Translations under genes and position numbers: made by a program
Shown here: piece after piece, positions 37,386 to 45,554 of the stretch
Layout: each line of letters begins with the position of its first letter
Numbering within the stretch: the first letter of the stretch is position 1
Notes under the pieces: model-generated
Seen by the model: only the letters and a program-made list of their open reading frames with translations
What the model was told of the DNA's origin: nothing
Database searches by the model: none
Assembly (NCBI GenBank): GCA_965530755.1
Contig: CBESNA010000009.1
Coordinates: forward strand, 35,937 to 99,936
Direction of reading: 5' to 3'
Length of the DNA: 64,000 nt
DNA from: SZUA-35 sp965530755
GTDB lineage: Bacteria > Actinomycetota > Acidimicrobiia > Acidimicrobiales > SZUA-35

Positions 37386-38810
37386 TCAGTGGGGAAGTTG
37401 TCCCTCGACCGCCGTGGTGGGTCCGAAGCCGCGCCGAACCTGGACTCCCCAGTCCGTCTTGCCCTGCGAGTAGAGGCGCAGCCCGGCGAGGCGCCACCAC
37501 ACTGTCATCGGGCGGAACACCAGGTGCTCCACGACGGCAACCCCGACCATCCGGAAGCGCGCGTTCGTCGAGTTCATCATGCCGAAAGCAACATCATCGA
37601 GGATCAGAACCACCATCGACACGATGAGCCCGACGCCGTAGGCGGAAGCGATGAACACCATCTGGCCCTGATCGATCGTTCCGAGCGCGAGACCGCCGAA
37701 GAAGAGCAGCAGACCGAGCGCTTCGATCAGCGGCGCCAATGCCTCCACCACGACGAAGTACGGCAGCGCCAACATCCCGGCTGAGCCGTACTTCGGCCTC
37801 CCGATCATCACTCGATGGCGACTCAACACGTCGAGCAGACCTCGGAACCAGCGGTTGCGTTGACGTCGAAGCTCACCGAGTCGCTCCGGTGCTTCCGTCC
37901 AAGCGATGGGGTCGGCGTTGAACGTGATCTTGGCCGGGGTGCCCGTCTCATAGCCGTGACGACGGAGCCGGACGATCAGTTCCATGTCCTCACCGACACT
38001 GCCGTGAAGGTACCCACCGGACTCGATCACGCGGTCACGTCTGAAGATGCCGAATGCGCCGCTCACGATCAGGTTGCCGCCCAATTGGTTCCAACCCAGG
38101 CGACCGATCAGGAAGGCGCGCGTGTACTCGACCACCTGACATGCGGCCCACAGATTCTTGGGGAAGGCGGGCTGGAGGCCATCCGGACCTCGGACCATTC
38201 CCCCATTCGTGAGGCGAACCGATCCACCGGCGGCCACCACGTCTGGGTCATCGACGAATGAGATGATCAATCGCTGGAGGGAATCAGGGTTGATGATCGT
38301 GTCGGCGTCGACAGCGCAGACCAGTGAGCCGGACGCCAGGTTGATCGCGGCGTTCAGGGCATCGGCCTTGCCCCCATTACGCTTCTCGGCAACCACCAGC
38401 CGCGGATCAGACCGAGACCGGTAGAGCCGCACGATGTCTTCTGACGGCAGGGTTGCTTGGTAGACCTTGTGGACCTCGACAAGATCGAACTCGCGGATCA
38501 GGAGCTCCTCTGTGCCGTCTGACGAACCGTCGTCGACCACCACCACCTCGAGGTTTTGGTAGGTGAGCGCGAGGATCCCAGCGAGTGAGTCGCGAATCGT
38601 GACCTCTTCATTGAAGGCGGGGACGAGCACCGTCACCTTCGGAGCCAGCGGTGAATTCATCACACCGCGCCAGAGCCGATACCGATTCCTCGTCCTGGAT
38701 TTCCGAAGGTCGATGACTGCAGCAACGACCAACATCGCCTGCAGCAACGCCGTGAGGGCGACGACCGAAGCGAGTGACACCGCAGCGACATCGAAGATCC
38801 AGTCGGTCAT
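37386..38810 (-). CDS. Membrane GT2 family glycosyltransferase (cellulose/PNAG synthase-like)
   Basis: A 474-residue processive-type synthase. An N-terminal membrane helix precedes VTVLVPAFNEEVTIRDSLAG and VVVVDDGSSDGT. CAVDADTIINPDSL is the DxD site and RRQRNRWFRGLLDVL the Q-x-x-R-W motif that marks processive enzymes. Three or four C-terminal helices follow (PYFVVVEALAPLIEALGLLLF and beyond). It likely makes an exopolysaccharide from a nucleotide sugar. No PilZ domain is seen. ATG 38810 overlaps the HEAT gene stop by 4 bases, so it is third in a response regulator-HEAT-GT2 operon. Confidence 0.9.
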   Translation of the reverse strand: MTDWIFDVAAVSLASVVALTALLQAMLVVAAVIDLRKSRTRNRYRLWRGVMNSPLAPKVTVLVPAFNEEVTIRDSLAGILALTYQNLEVVVVDDGSSDGTEELLIREFDLVEVHKVYQATLPSEDIVRLYRSRSDPRLVVAEKRNGGKADALNAAINLASGSLVCAVDADTIINPDSLQRLIISFVDDPDVVAAGGSVRLTNGGMVRGPDGLQPAFPKNLWAACQVVEYTRAFLIGRLGWNQLGGNLIVSGAFGIFRRDRVIESGGYLHGSVGEDMELIVRLRRHGYETGTPAKITFNADPIAWTEAPERLGELRRQRNRWFRGLLDVLSRHRVMIGRPKYGSAGMLALPYFVVVEALAPLIEALGLLLFFGGLALGTIDQGQMVFIASAYGVGLIVSMVVLILDDVAFGMMNSTNARFRMVGVAVVEHLVFRPMTVWWRLAGLRLYSQGKTDWGVQVRRGFGPTTAVEGQLPH

Positions 38811-39880
38811 GCCGCCATCCACCGATCCCCATTGCCGAGCACGTTGCTGAGCCTGCTGACACGACCGAGCACGTGCAGGGCCATGTCCCGAGCGAATGCG
38901 TCCTCGTCATCGAGATGGCAGCGCAGGACGACCTTGCCGATCGGTCCGAGTCGCACGAGTGACCCTCCGGCATTTCTGCGCACCTGCCACGACGAATCGG
39001 ACAGGAGCCGGCCGAGGACGCCGGCCAAGGAAGCGACATCGGCCCGTCCGACCGATTGGGCGGCCTCGGCCCGCACGACCGCATTCTCGTCCTCGAGCAG
39101 GATGTCGAGATAACCAACTGGATCGGCAAACGTACCGTTACCGAGGCACGAGGCAACGAGCAGCCGAAGTCGGGGGTCGTCGTGCGAGACGAACGCAAGC
39201 AGCGCGGTCGCCACCCGTTGGTCAGGCACATGTGCTGCTGCCTCGGCGACGAGCACGATCGCATCCGGATCGTGTGAACCGCGACCCAGTCGCGCCAGGA
39301 GCTCGACGATCGGGTCGACGCAGTCGACACCGCCGCGGACCAAGGCGTACTGAGCCGCCGCCTTCACCGCTGGGCTGGCGTGCTCGAACGCAAGGAGCAG
39401 CGCATCGGTGTGCGGCCCGATCTCATCGGAGCTCAGGCTTCCGATGGCCCTGGCCCGCACCAGCGGGTGCGGGTCGGCCAGGAGACGGGAACGTTCGACG
39501 GCATCTCCGTCCAGCAGGACGAGGAGGTGTGCGGCCTGGGCCCGACGGTGCCAATGTCGACGACGACTCCAGCGTCCGATCTTGTGGGTCAGCCCAGATT
39601 GCCTGGCGACGATCCGTAGGCGTCGCCGTCCTTCGCCCTTCACGTCGGTTGCGAGCTGCTGCAACACGTCGGCGACCACCACGGTCGGCAGGCGGGCGAG
39701 CTGCTCGCTCGCTGCCTCGGCTTGCCGACCCGATTCGAGCACCACGGTTGCCGCCAGGTCGTAGGCAACCACGCGCTGCCCGTTTCGCTTTCGGCGGACC
39801 AGAGTGAAGACGAAGCCGACGACACAGAAGACGGCGGCTGCACAGATCGCGAACAGTTGGACGACGATGAAAATGTTCAT
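38807..39880 (-). CDS. Membrane-anchored HEAT-repeat protein
   Basis: A 357-residue protein. A single N-terminal helix (MNIFIVVQLFAICAAAVFCVVGF) is followed by a basic stretch and HEAT-like helical repeats from ~120 onward: DPHPLVRARAIGSL, HASPAVKAAAQYALVRGG, DDPRLRLLVASCLGNG, ENAVVRAEAAQSVG and SSWQVRRNAGGSLVRLG. Such proteins commonly scaffold membrane complexes. ATGA overlaps on both sides tie it to the GT2 enzyme and the response regulator, so it may bridge signal input and polysaccharide synthase. Confidence 0.88.
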   Translation of the reverse strand: MNIFIVVQLFAICAAAVFCVVGFVFTLVRRKRNGQRVVAYDLAATVVLESGRQAEAASEQLARLPTVVVADVLQQLATDVKGEGRRRLRIVARQSGLTHKIGRWSRRRHWHRRAQAAHLLVLLDGDAVERSRLLADPHPLVRARAIGSLSSDEIGPHTDALLLAFEHASPAVKAAAQYALVRGGVDCVDPIVELLARLGRGSHDPDAIVLVAEAAAHVPDQRVATALLAFVSHDDPRLRLLVASCLGNGTFADPVGYLDILLEDENAVVRAEAAQSVGRADVASLAGVLGRLLSDSSWQVRRNAGGSLVRLGPIGKVVLRCHLDDEDAFARDMALHVLGRVSRLSNVLGNGDRWMAA

Positions 39881-41826
39881 GCGTTGGCCGCAACTAGTCT
39901 CAGAAGCCGGCGAGCCACGATGCCGGGCGAGAACGGCTTCTCGATGACCTCGACCACACCGAGGTCATATGCCTGTCGAATGTCCGCCTCGCGGGTGCGG
40001 GAGGAGAGCATGACGACATCGAAGCGACGCACGGCGCCCTGACGATGGAGCCGGCGAAGAATCGTCAGCCCATCGACGCTCAGCAGATCGAAATCCAGCA
40101 CGAGGAGTCGGGGCGGCTCCAGCATCGGGTTCTGGAGCCGTTCGAGGAGAAGCTGGCCGTCGGAGATGTGTTCGACCGCGAAGCCCGACCGTTCCATGGC
40201 GTGAGCCACCACACGGGCCGAAGCGGGATCGCTGTCCGCAACAACGATGTCCGCCGGCGCCGATCGATCGGCGTGCCAGTCTGCGGTCACGACCCTCAGG
40301 CCGCTCCCGGCACTCCGATCGAGCACCGTCCGAGAGGCAGCGACCAACTCGTCGACGCTCTGAGCGTCATAGGGGAACTCGGCGATGCCGACTCTCGATC
40401 CTGTGATTCCGGACCGCTCGACGATGCCTTGGAGACGGCTCTGCGAGACCTGACGATCGACGCCACCCAGCACGAGGATGTTCTCCCGATCTGCGCTGCG
40501 AGTCACCACGTCGTCGGTTCGGAACTCCCGCATGAGTTCCTCTTGGAGCGCATCGATCTGGCCGACCGACTCGAGCGGGTCGTAACGGATCACGCACAGC
40601 GAAGCCACGGAGTCAGCACGATGTGCGGCCAGCAGCACTCGTTCGGCGAGGAAGGCGGCCGAAGACCACGGTACCCCACCCGTCCTGGCCGTCGCGGCGA
40701 CATCGACATCGAAGTCCGAGCGTTGGCGCAGGAGCTCGGCGAGCTGATCAACGCGGGGTCCGATGACACCAAGCCCCTCGATCGTCGCGTCAACGCCGGC
40801 GTGCGAGGCAACATCCTCGTTTTCGAGGACTTCCACGATCACCAATCGGCGCGTGCCTGGCTGTGCTCTGAGCAACCGAACGAATGCGCCGTTGTCATCC
40901 GATGGGAGGAGCATGACGCCGGTGGCTCGCCCACCCTCGAGCCCGGCCAGGAGATCGAGGTCGTCGTCCGATGTCCAGGCCTCGAGCCCCCGCCCTTGGA
41001 CGGTGGAAACCACTTCGTCGGCTTCGTCGCCCCGCACGGCGATGACGTCGATTCGACGGCTGAGGTGGAGGTGACGCCGCAACTCGTCGAAGACCTCGAC
41101 CGGCCGGAGAGACGTGCTGAGCAGACTGGTCGCATGGCGGGCAATGTCGGCTCGATCGCGTGGCGACGGGCGAGCGGTCACGCAGACGAGCGGGACGGTG
41201 GCAAAACGCTCGCGCGCCAGCCGACAGGCGAGGAGGAGGTTCGTCGGCGAACCCGAACTCTCGTCCACGATCAGCACGGCGTCGACCGTCGTCGGCCACC
41301 CCTCCAGATGGTGTGCATGGTGAGCGACGAATCCACTGGTCGCACCGAACCAGATCATGCTGTCGACCGCAGGGCCCGGAGCCCCCACCACCAACACCAC
41401 ATCGCCGACCACGCCGGCTGCGACTCCGCCCGCACCCGTCGTGTCGATCGACGATCGAAGGTCTTCGATCATGCCGGCTGCGGTCACCGCGCTCGCGACG
41501 TCAGCGGGGTGGTTGCGCTGATCTACTGGTCGGTCTCCACATTCTGCGAGGTGTCGTCGCAGGGACCGGGCCAGGCGGGCCGCAGCGACCATGCCCAAGT
41601 CCCCGATCCAGCCGGCCAGCGTGTCGAGCCCGGCAACTGCCGGGCCGACGGCGTAGCTGTCAGGCTCCGCCTCCAACAAGCTGGCGGTCAACGTCTCTGC
41701 CGGCGCGAGCAGCTCCTCGATGCGTTGGACGATCCGCTCCCAGACATCGCCGAGCGCGTCTGTCGGGGCGTCGAACCCAAGCGTGTCGCCGGCCGCGCCG
41801 AGGGCGGCAGGCGGTGAATGTTGCAT
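39877..41826 (-). CDS. Multidomain response regulator with C-terminal receiver and degenerate GGDEF-like region
   Basis: 649 residues from ATG 41826. Residues ~1-120 are helical and could be an Hpt-like or dimerising part. The region at ~130-380 resembles degenerate receiver-like folds (VVLVVGAPGPAVD, VDAVLIVDES, VPLVCVTARPSP). The region at ~385-510 looks like a GGDEF fold without the catalytic GG(D/E)EF signature. A C-terminal receiver at ~525-645 has DIVVADSD, LLVLDFDLLSVDGL with the phospho-acceptor Asp, MLSSRTREAD and EVIEKPFSPG with the conserved Lys. It probably binds partners or nucleotide rather than making c-di-GMP. First gene of the overlapping operon with HEAT and GT2. Confidence 0.75.
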   Translation of the reverse strand: MQHSPPAALGAAGDTLGFDAPTDALGDVWERIVQRIEELLAPAETLTASLLEAEPDSYAVGPAVAGLDTLAGWIGDLGMVAAARLARSLRRHLAECGDRPVDQRNHPADVASAVTAAGMIEDLRSSIDTTGAGGVAAGVVGDVVLVVGAPGPAVDSMIWFGATSGFVAHHAHHLEGWPTTVDAVLIVDESSGSPTNLLLACRLARERFATVPLVCVTARPSPRDRADIARHATSLLSTSLRPVEVFDELRRHLHLSRRIDVIAVRGDEADEVVSTVQGRGLEAWTSDDDLDLLAGLEGGRATGVMLLPSDDNGAFVRLLRAQPGTRRLVIVEVLENEDVASHAGVDATIEGLGVIGPRVDQLAELLRQRSDFDVDVAATARTGGVPWSSAAFLAERVLLAAHRADSVASLCVIRYDPLESVGQIDALQEELMREFRTDDVVTRSADRENILVLGGVDRQVSQSRLQGIVERSGITGSRVGIAEFPYDAQSVDELVAASRTVLDRSAGSGLRVVTADWHADRSAPADIVVADSDPASARVVAHAMERSGFAVEHISDGQLLLERLQNPMLEPPRLLVLDFDLLSVDGLTILRRLHRQGAVRRFDVVMLSSRTREADIRQAYDLGVVEVIEKPFSPGIVARRLLRLVAANA

Positions 41827-41904
41827 GACCATCACCCGACAGGTTCGGCCGCAGACGGGACAGCACAAGGCCGGTGGCCGCTCCGGCCCTGTCCGCGGCC
41901 TGAG

Positions 41905-43353
41905 TCACTTCGATCGCCACGACCGTTCGAACGGAAGACGCCACGCGTTGGGGGCGATCAGTTGGTGAATCTGGTTCGGTCCCCACGTCCCCTTCGCGTA
42001 CGGACGCACGGGTGGCGGATTCTGGAGCAGGCCCTCGGAGAGCTCCCACAGGCGTTCGACGCCCTCGGCCGTGGTGAACAGGGTGTGGTTCCCGCGAACG
42101 GCGTCGAGGATCAGACGCTCATAGGCCTCGAGGACATCCTCGGAACGATCACTCTCTTCGACCGAGAATTGCATCGACAGCTTGTCGAGGCGGAACCCGG
42201 GACCGGGACGCTTGCCGTAGAACGACAACGACAGGCGGGACTCATCGGCCAGATCGAAGGTCAGGTGGTCCGGGCCGGACTGTCCGATGCCGGATCCCGC
42301 AGGGAACATCGACTTTGGCGGCTCCTTGAAGGCAATCGAGATGATGCGTTGACCCTGTGCCATGTTCTTGCCCGTCCGCAAGTAGAACGGGACCCCGGCC
42401 CAGCGCCAGTTGTCGATGAAACACCGCAAGGCGATGAACGTCTCGGTCTCCGACTCCGGAGCCACTCCCACCTCGTCGCGGTAGCCGGCGTACTGCCCAC
42501 GGACCACGTCTTCCGGCCCGATCGGCAGCATCGACCGAAAGACCTTGTTCTTCTCCTCGGTGATGGCTTTCGGGGCCAGAGACGTGGGGGCCTCCATCGC
42601 GGTGAATGCCATCACTTGGAAGAGATGGGTCACGACCATGTCGCGATAGGCGCCGGTCGCCTCGTAGAACTCAGCTCGCTGCTCGAGACCGAGCGCCTCG
42701 GGCACGTCGATCTGTACGTGATCGATCATGTTGCGATGCCAGATCGGCTCGAACAACCCGTTGGCGAATCGGAATGCGAGGATGTTGAGAGCTGCCTCCT
42801 TGCCAAGGAAGTGGTCGATCCGGAAAACTTGGGACTCGTCGAAGACGTCATGGACCGATTCGTTGAGCTCTCGTGCGCTCGTCAGATCGACACCGAAGGG
42901 CTTCTCCATGACGACCCGGCTGTTCTCGACGAGACCGGCCTCGGCGAGCGTCCGGATCACAGCGAGCGCTCCGCGCGGCGGCACCGACAAGTAGTGGAGA
43001 CGTTGCTGTGGGTCGTCGAGACCTCGTTCGGCCTCCTCGACCGCGGCGTTCAACGACTCGGCGGTGCCCCCCGGGGCCCAGTACAACCGTCTGGCGAAGT
43101 CCTCCCACTGTTCCTCGGTGATCGAGTCCTCGAACTTTCCGAGGGCCTCGCGGGCGAAGGCCACGAACGATTCCTGGGTGAAGTCTTCGAGTGAGGTGCC
43201 GACGATTCGGACGTGGGGAAGCAGCCCGACCGTCAGCAGCCGGAACAGACCGGGGAGCAGCTTCCGCTTCGAGAGGTCGCCCGTTGCCCCGAAGAGGACG
43301 ACGGTGGTGGGAGGCCCTGGATCGAGGTCGGTGTGGGTCGGCAACGAGGTCAC
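41905..43353 (-). CDS. zwf: Glucose-6-phosphate 1-dehydrogenase
   Basis: 482 residues from GTG 43353, which has GGAAGAG seven bases upstream; ATG 43371 is an alternative. The NADP-binding start is VVLFGATGDLSKRKLLPGLF. The substrate and catalytic site RIDHFLGKEAALNILAFRFAN matches the family RIDHYLGK motif, with Phe replacing Tyr. The C-terminal GTWGPNQIHQLIAPNAWRLP is typical. It opens the oxidative pentose phosphate pathway and supplies NADPH. It stands alone, without pgl, gnd or opcA nearby. Confidence 0.95.
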   Translation of the reverse strand: MTSLPTHTDLDPGPPTTVVLFGATGDLSKRKLLPGLFRLLTVGLLPHVRIVGTSLEDFTQESFVAFAREALGKFEDSITEEQWEDFARRLYWAPGGTAESLNAAVEEAERGLDDPQQRLHYLSVPPRGALAVIRTLAEAGLVENSRVVMEKPFGVDLTSARELNESVHDVFDESQVFRIDHFLGKEAALNILAFRFANGLFEPIWHRNMIDHVQIDVPEALGLEQRAEFYEATGAYRDMVVTHLFQVMAFTAMEAPTSLAPKAITEEKNKVFRSMLPIGPEDVVRGQYAGYRDEVGVAPESETETFIALRCFIDNWRWAGVPFYLRTGKNMAQGQRIISIAFKEPPKSMFPAGSGIGQSGPDHLTFDLADESRLSLSFYGKRPGPGFRLDKLSMQFSVEESDRSEDVLEAYERLILDAVRGNHTLFTTAEGVERLWELSEGLLQNPPPVRPYAKGTWGPNQIHQLIAPNAWRLPFERSWRSK

Positions 43354-43405
43354 ATCGACACTCTTCCACATGCATCTGCGGCCGAGGTGTGACACGCTCG
43401 CGACC

Positions 43406-44038
43406 GTGACGACAACGGCACCACTGTCGGCCTTCTTCGACCGATGGTCGACGACCTATGACAGCGAGACCCTGCAGGCGCTGACCTATCGACCCGTCCA
43501 CAAGGTCATGCTTCGTTGGCTCTCCGATGCCGATCCGTCAGCCGTCCTCGACCTGGGTTGTGGGACTGGCCAGTTCCTCCGTGGTCTCGTCGATGCGTTC
43601 CCCACCGCGAGTGTCACCGGCCTCGATCTTTCCGTCGGCATGCTCTCGGAGGCGCAGGCCCGGGCCGCCCACGGCAACGTCGGTCTCGTCCAGGGTGACG
43701 CGCAGCACTTGCCCTTCCCGCCGGACACATTCGACATCGTGACCTGCAACGAATCGTTCCACTGGTACCCGGATCAAGCTGCGGCGCTCGGGCAACTCGC
43801 GACCGTCATGCGTTCCAAGGGACGACTTCTGATCGCGTCCATCGCCACGACCACAAACGCTGGTGCGAACGCTGCGCATTGGCTCTCCCGTCTCGGCGGC
43901 CAGCCACTCCATGCCTCGCCGCCGCACCGCCTGGCAGCACTCCTCGACCGGGCGGGATTCGATGTGGTTCGCCAGCGCCGGGTCCCCCGTCTCGGTCTTG
44001 TCCCGTGGCCGGTTCTGACCGAAGCCAGACGTCGGTGA
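43406..44038 (+). CDS. Class I SAM-dependent methyltransferase
   Basis: 210 residues from GTG 43406; an ATG at 43370 would add 12 residues and overlap the zwf start region. Motif I is AVLDLGCGTGQFLRGL, followed by VTGLDLSVGMLSEAQ, QGDAQHLPFPPDTFDIVTC and GRLLIAS. This is the Methyltransf_11/25 pattern seen in small-molecule methyltransferases of the UbiE/SmtA type. It is divergent from zwf. Substrate unknown. Confidence 0.85.
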   Translation: MTTTAPLSAFFDRWSTTYDSETLQALTYRPVHKVMLRWLSDADPSAVLDLGCGTGQFLRGLVDAFPTASVTGLDLSVGMLSEAQARAAHGNVGLVQGDAQHLPFPPDTFDIVTCNESFHWYPDQAAALGQLATVMRSKGRLLIASIATTTNAGANAAHWLSRLGGQPLHASPPHRLAALLDRAGFDVVRQRRVPRLGLVPWPVLTEARRR

Positions 44039-44112
44039 CGGCGCATTCGTGACCGTTTGTGCTCAGATGAGTACGCTCTTGCGCGGGCGACACTCAAATC
44101 CGGAGGGGATTG

Positions 44113-44325
44113 ATGACGACAAGCGAACGCCGTGCGCTGCACGCATTCTTGAGTGCTGACGCCCACGACCAATGGCACGACTTCGCCGCCGAACAGGGTG
44201 CAAGCGTGAGTGCCATTCTCCAAGCGCTCGCCCCTGAGCTCGACGAGGCAGTAGGACCGCTCGAACCTGTGGTGAAGGCCGCCCGCCGGATCGATGCCGA
44301 ACGGCGCCGTCGCAGTCGGAGATGA
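44113..44325 (+). CDS. Small protein, possible ribbon-helix-helix-like
   Basis: 70 residues from ATG 44113 with a strong GGAGGGG upstream. The protein is helical: SERRALHAFLSADAHDQWHDFA, AEQGASVSAILQALAPEL, and a basic tail ARRIDAERRRRSRR. The short N-terminal segment followed by two helices is similar in size to MetJ/Arc-type regulators, but no diagnostic motif is seen. The good ribosome site supports translation. Function unknown. Confidence 0.6.
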   Translation: MTTSERRALHAFLSADAHDQWHDFAAEQGASVSAILQALAPELDEAVGPLEPVVKAARRIDAERRRRSRR

Positions 44326-44454
44326 CGCTGTCGAAGAAACACGCCCACAGCTGAAATGTTGCAGCTTGTTGAAGAAGGTTCCACCAGCCGCATCGTGGGG
44401 TAATGTTCTGCCTGGCAGAAGACAGCGGGACCCGAGATCCGAAGGCTGCCCACC

Positions 44455-44664
44455 GTGACACTTCTCCAATACTCGGACCACGAGGTCGAGATGATCCTCG
44501 ACCTCACCCGCGATTTGGTCGACCCCCAGGACATCGCCTGCCCGGAGTGCGGCCTCGACGGTGCCACTCAGTCGCCGATTCGCATCGGTCGTGATGGCGC
44601 CTTCGAACGAATCGACTACATCTGCGGCGGCTGTCATACGGAGCATCCGATCTGGATCGACTGA
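44455..44664 (+). CDS. Small zinc-ribbon protein
   Basis: 69 residues from GTG 44455. Two CxxC knuckles are present: IACPECGLDG near residue 28 and YICGGCHTEHPIW near residue 56, a likely four-Cys zinc ribbon. The N-terminus (DHEVEMILDLTRDLVDP) is acidic and helical. No family recognised. It stands alone between the small helical protein and the cadI/arsR pair. Confidence 0.6.
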   Translation: MTLLQYSDHEVEMILDLTRDLVDPQDIACPECGLDGATQSPIRIGRDGAFERIDYICGGCHTEHPIWID

Positions 44665-44694
44665 CTGCGACCCGGTCACCGCCGCCGAGCATCG

Positions 44695-45111
44695 TCATCC
44701 GCAGCAGGAAGCTGCCCCAGCCGAGGATCGCACGATCGTGCTCTCCATGGCCTCGCTGTCACCGGTCTTCACGTACCACTCCCAGCGGGCACCGTCTGGA
44801 CCATCGACCCAAGTCTCGGTCTTCTCGGCGAAACAGCAGAGCGTGTCGTCGATCCCGGTGGTCTCGAGCCCGGCGGTGGACAATCTCGCTTCGGCCGCGG
44901 TGACCTCGTCAGCCGTCTCGGTCTCAACGCCAAGGTGATTGATGGACCCCGGCTCGCCGCCTTCGAAGAGGACGAGCTTCAGCGGGGGCTGGTCGATCGC
45001 AAAGTTGGCGTAGCCGTCTCGGATCTTGGCCGGGGCCGTGCCGAACATACGCGTGTAGAAATCGACGGCCTCGTCGAGATCGGAGACGTTGAGAGCGAGT
45101 TGCAGACGCAT
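44695..45111 (-). CDS. ArsI/CadI-type VOC metalloenzyme
   Basis: 138 residues from ATG 45111 with AGAGG seven bases upstream. The protein matches the ArsI/CadI family: RLQLALNVSDLDEAVDFYTR, FGTAPAKIRDGYANFAIDQP, then NHLGVETETADEV and WVDGPDGARWEWY, ending in CC. ArsI is a dioxygenase that cleaves C-As bonds, and CadI is a cadmium-induced relative; which activity applies here is not known. It is divergent from an ArsR regulator with a shared operator-like palindrome, so metal(loid) induction is likely. Confidence 0.9.
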   Translation of the reverse strand: MRLQLALNVSDLDEAVDFYTRMFGTAPAKIRDGYANFAIDQPPLKLVLFEGGEPGSINHLGVETETADEVTAAEARLSTAGLETTGIDDTLCCFAEKTETWVDGPDGARWEWYVKTGDSEAMESTIVRSSAGAASCCG

Positions 45112-45136
45112 CGAAGAACCTCTGGGTATCGGAGAC

Positions 45137-45157
45137 ATCGAATTGATGTTAATCGAT
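45137..45157. promoter_or_regulatory. Candidate ArsR operator between cadI-like and arsR-like genes
   Basis: ATCGAATT and TTAATCGAT form an imperfect AT-rich palindrome in the 77-base divergent gap. A TATGAT at 45155-45160 could be the -10 of the arsR promoter. The location and AT-rich dyad are typical of ArsR/SmtB operators. Binding is inferred. Confidence 0.6.
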
Positions 45158-45188
45158 ATGATAGACCCACGCATCGAGATCTGTCAAT

Positions 45189-45551
45189 ATGAAATTCATG
45201 GTCGAACTGCATCCCAGCGCCCCTTGCTGCGCTCCGCTCGTCGAGGACACCATCGACGAACAGGAGGCCACCGAGCTTGCCGCACTGTTCAAAGCACTGA
45301 GCGACCCGGTTCGGCTTCGGCTCGTCTCGATGATCGCCACCGCGCCGAGCGGCGAGATCTGCGCCTGCGACCTTCCCGCGATCTTCGATCGCAGTCAGCC
45401 GACGATGAGCCACCACCTCAGCCAGCTCACGAAGGCAGGACTACTGAAACGGGAACAACGAGGAAAGTGGGCGTGGTTCCGGGTCGTGCCGGATCGGCTC
45501 GACTCCCTGGCGACCGTGCTCACGACCGCGGGATCACCGATCACTCACTGA
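45189..45551 (+). CDS. ArsR/SmtB-family transcriptional regulator
   Basis: 120 residues from ATG 45189; ATG 45198 is also possible. The winged-helix core reads ATELAALFKALSDPVRLRLVS, CACDLPAIFDRSQPTMSHHLS and QLTKAGLLKREQRGKWAWF. An N-terminal HPSAPCCAPL pair and the Cys in EICACDL could be the As(III)/metal-sensing thiols, as in some actinobacterial ArsR types. It likely represses itself and the divergent CadI-like gene until metal(loid) binds. Confidence 0.92.
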   Translation: MKFMVELHPSAPCCAPLVEDTIDEQEATELAALFKALSDPVRLRLVSMIATAPSGEICACDLPAIFDRSQPTMSHHLSQLTKAGLLKREQRGKWAWFRVVPDRLDSLATVLTTAGSPITH

Positions 45552-45554
45552 ATC

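Noticed and set aside
40045..41817. A 590-residue plus-strand frame
   Set aside because: It is antisense to the receiver protein, which has intact receiver residues and an overlapping operon context.
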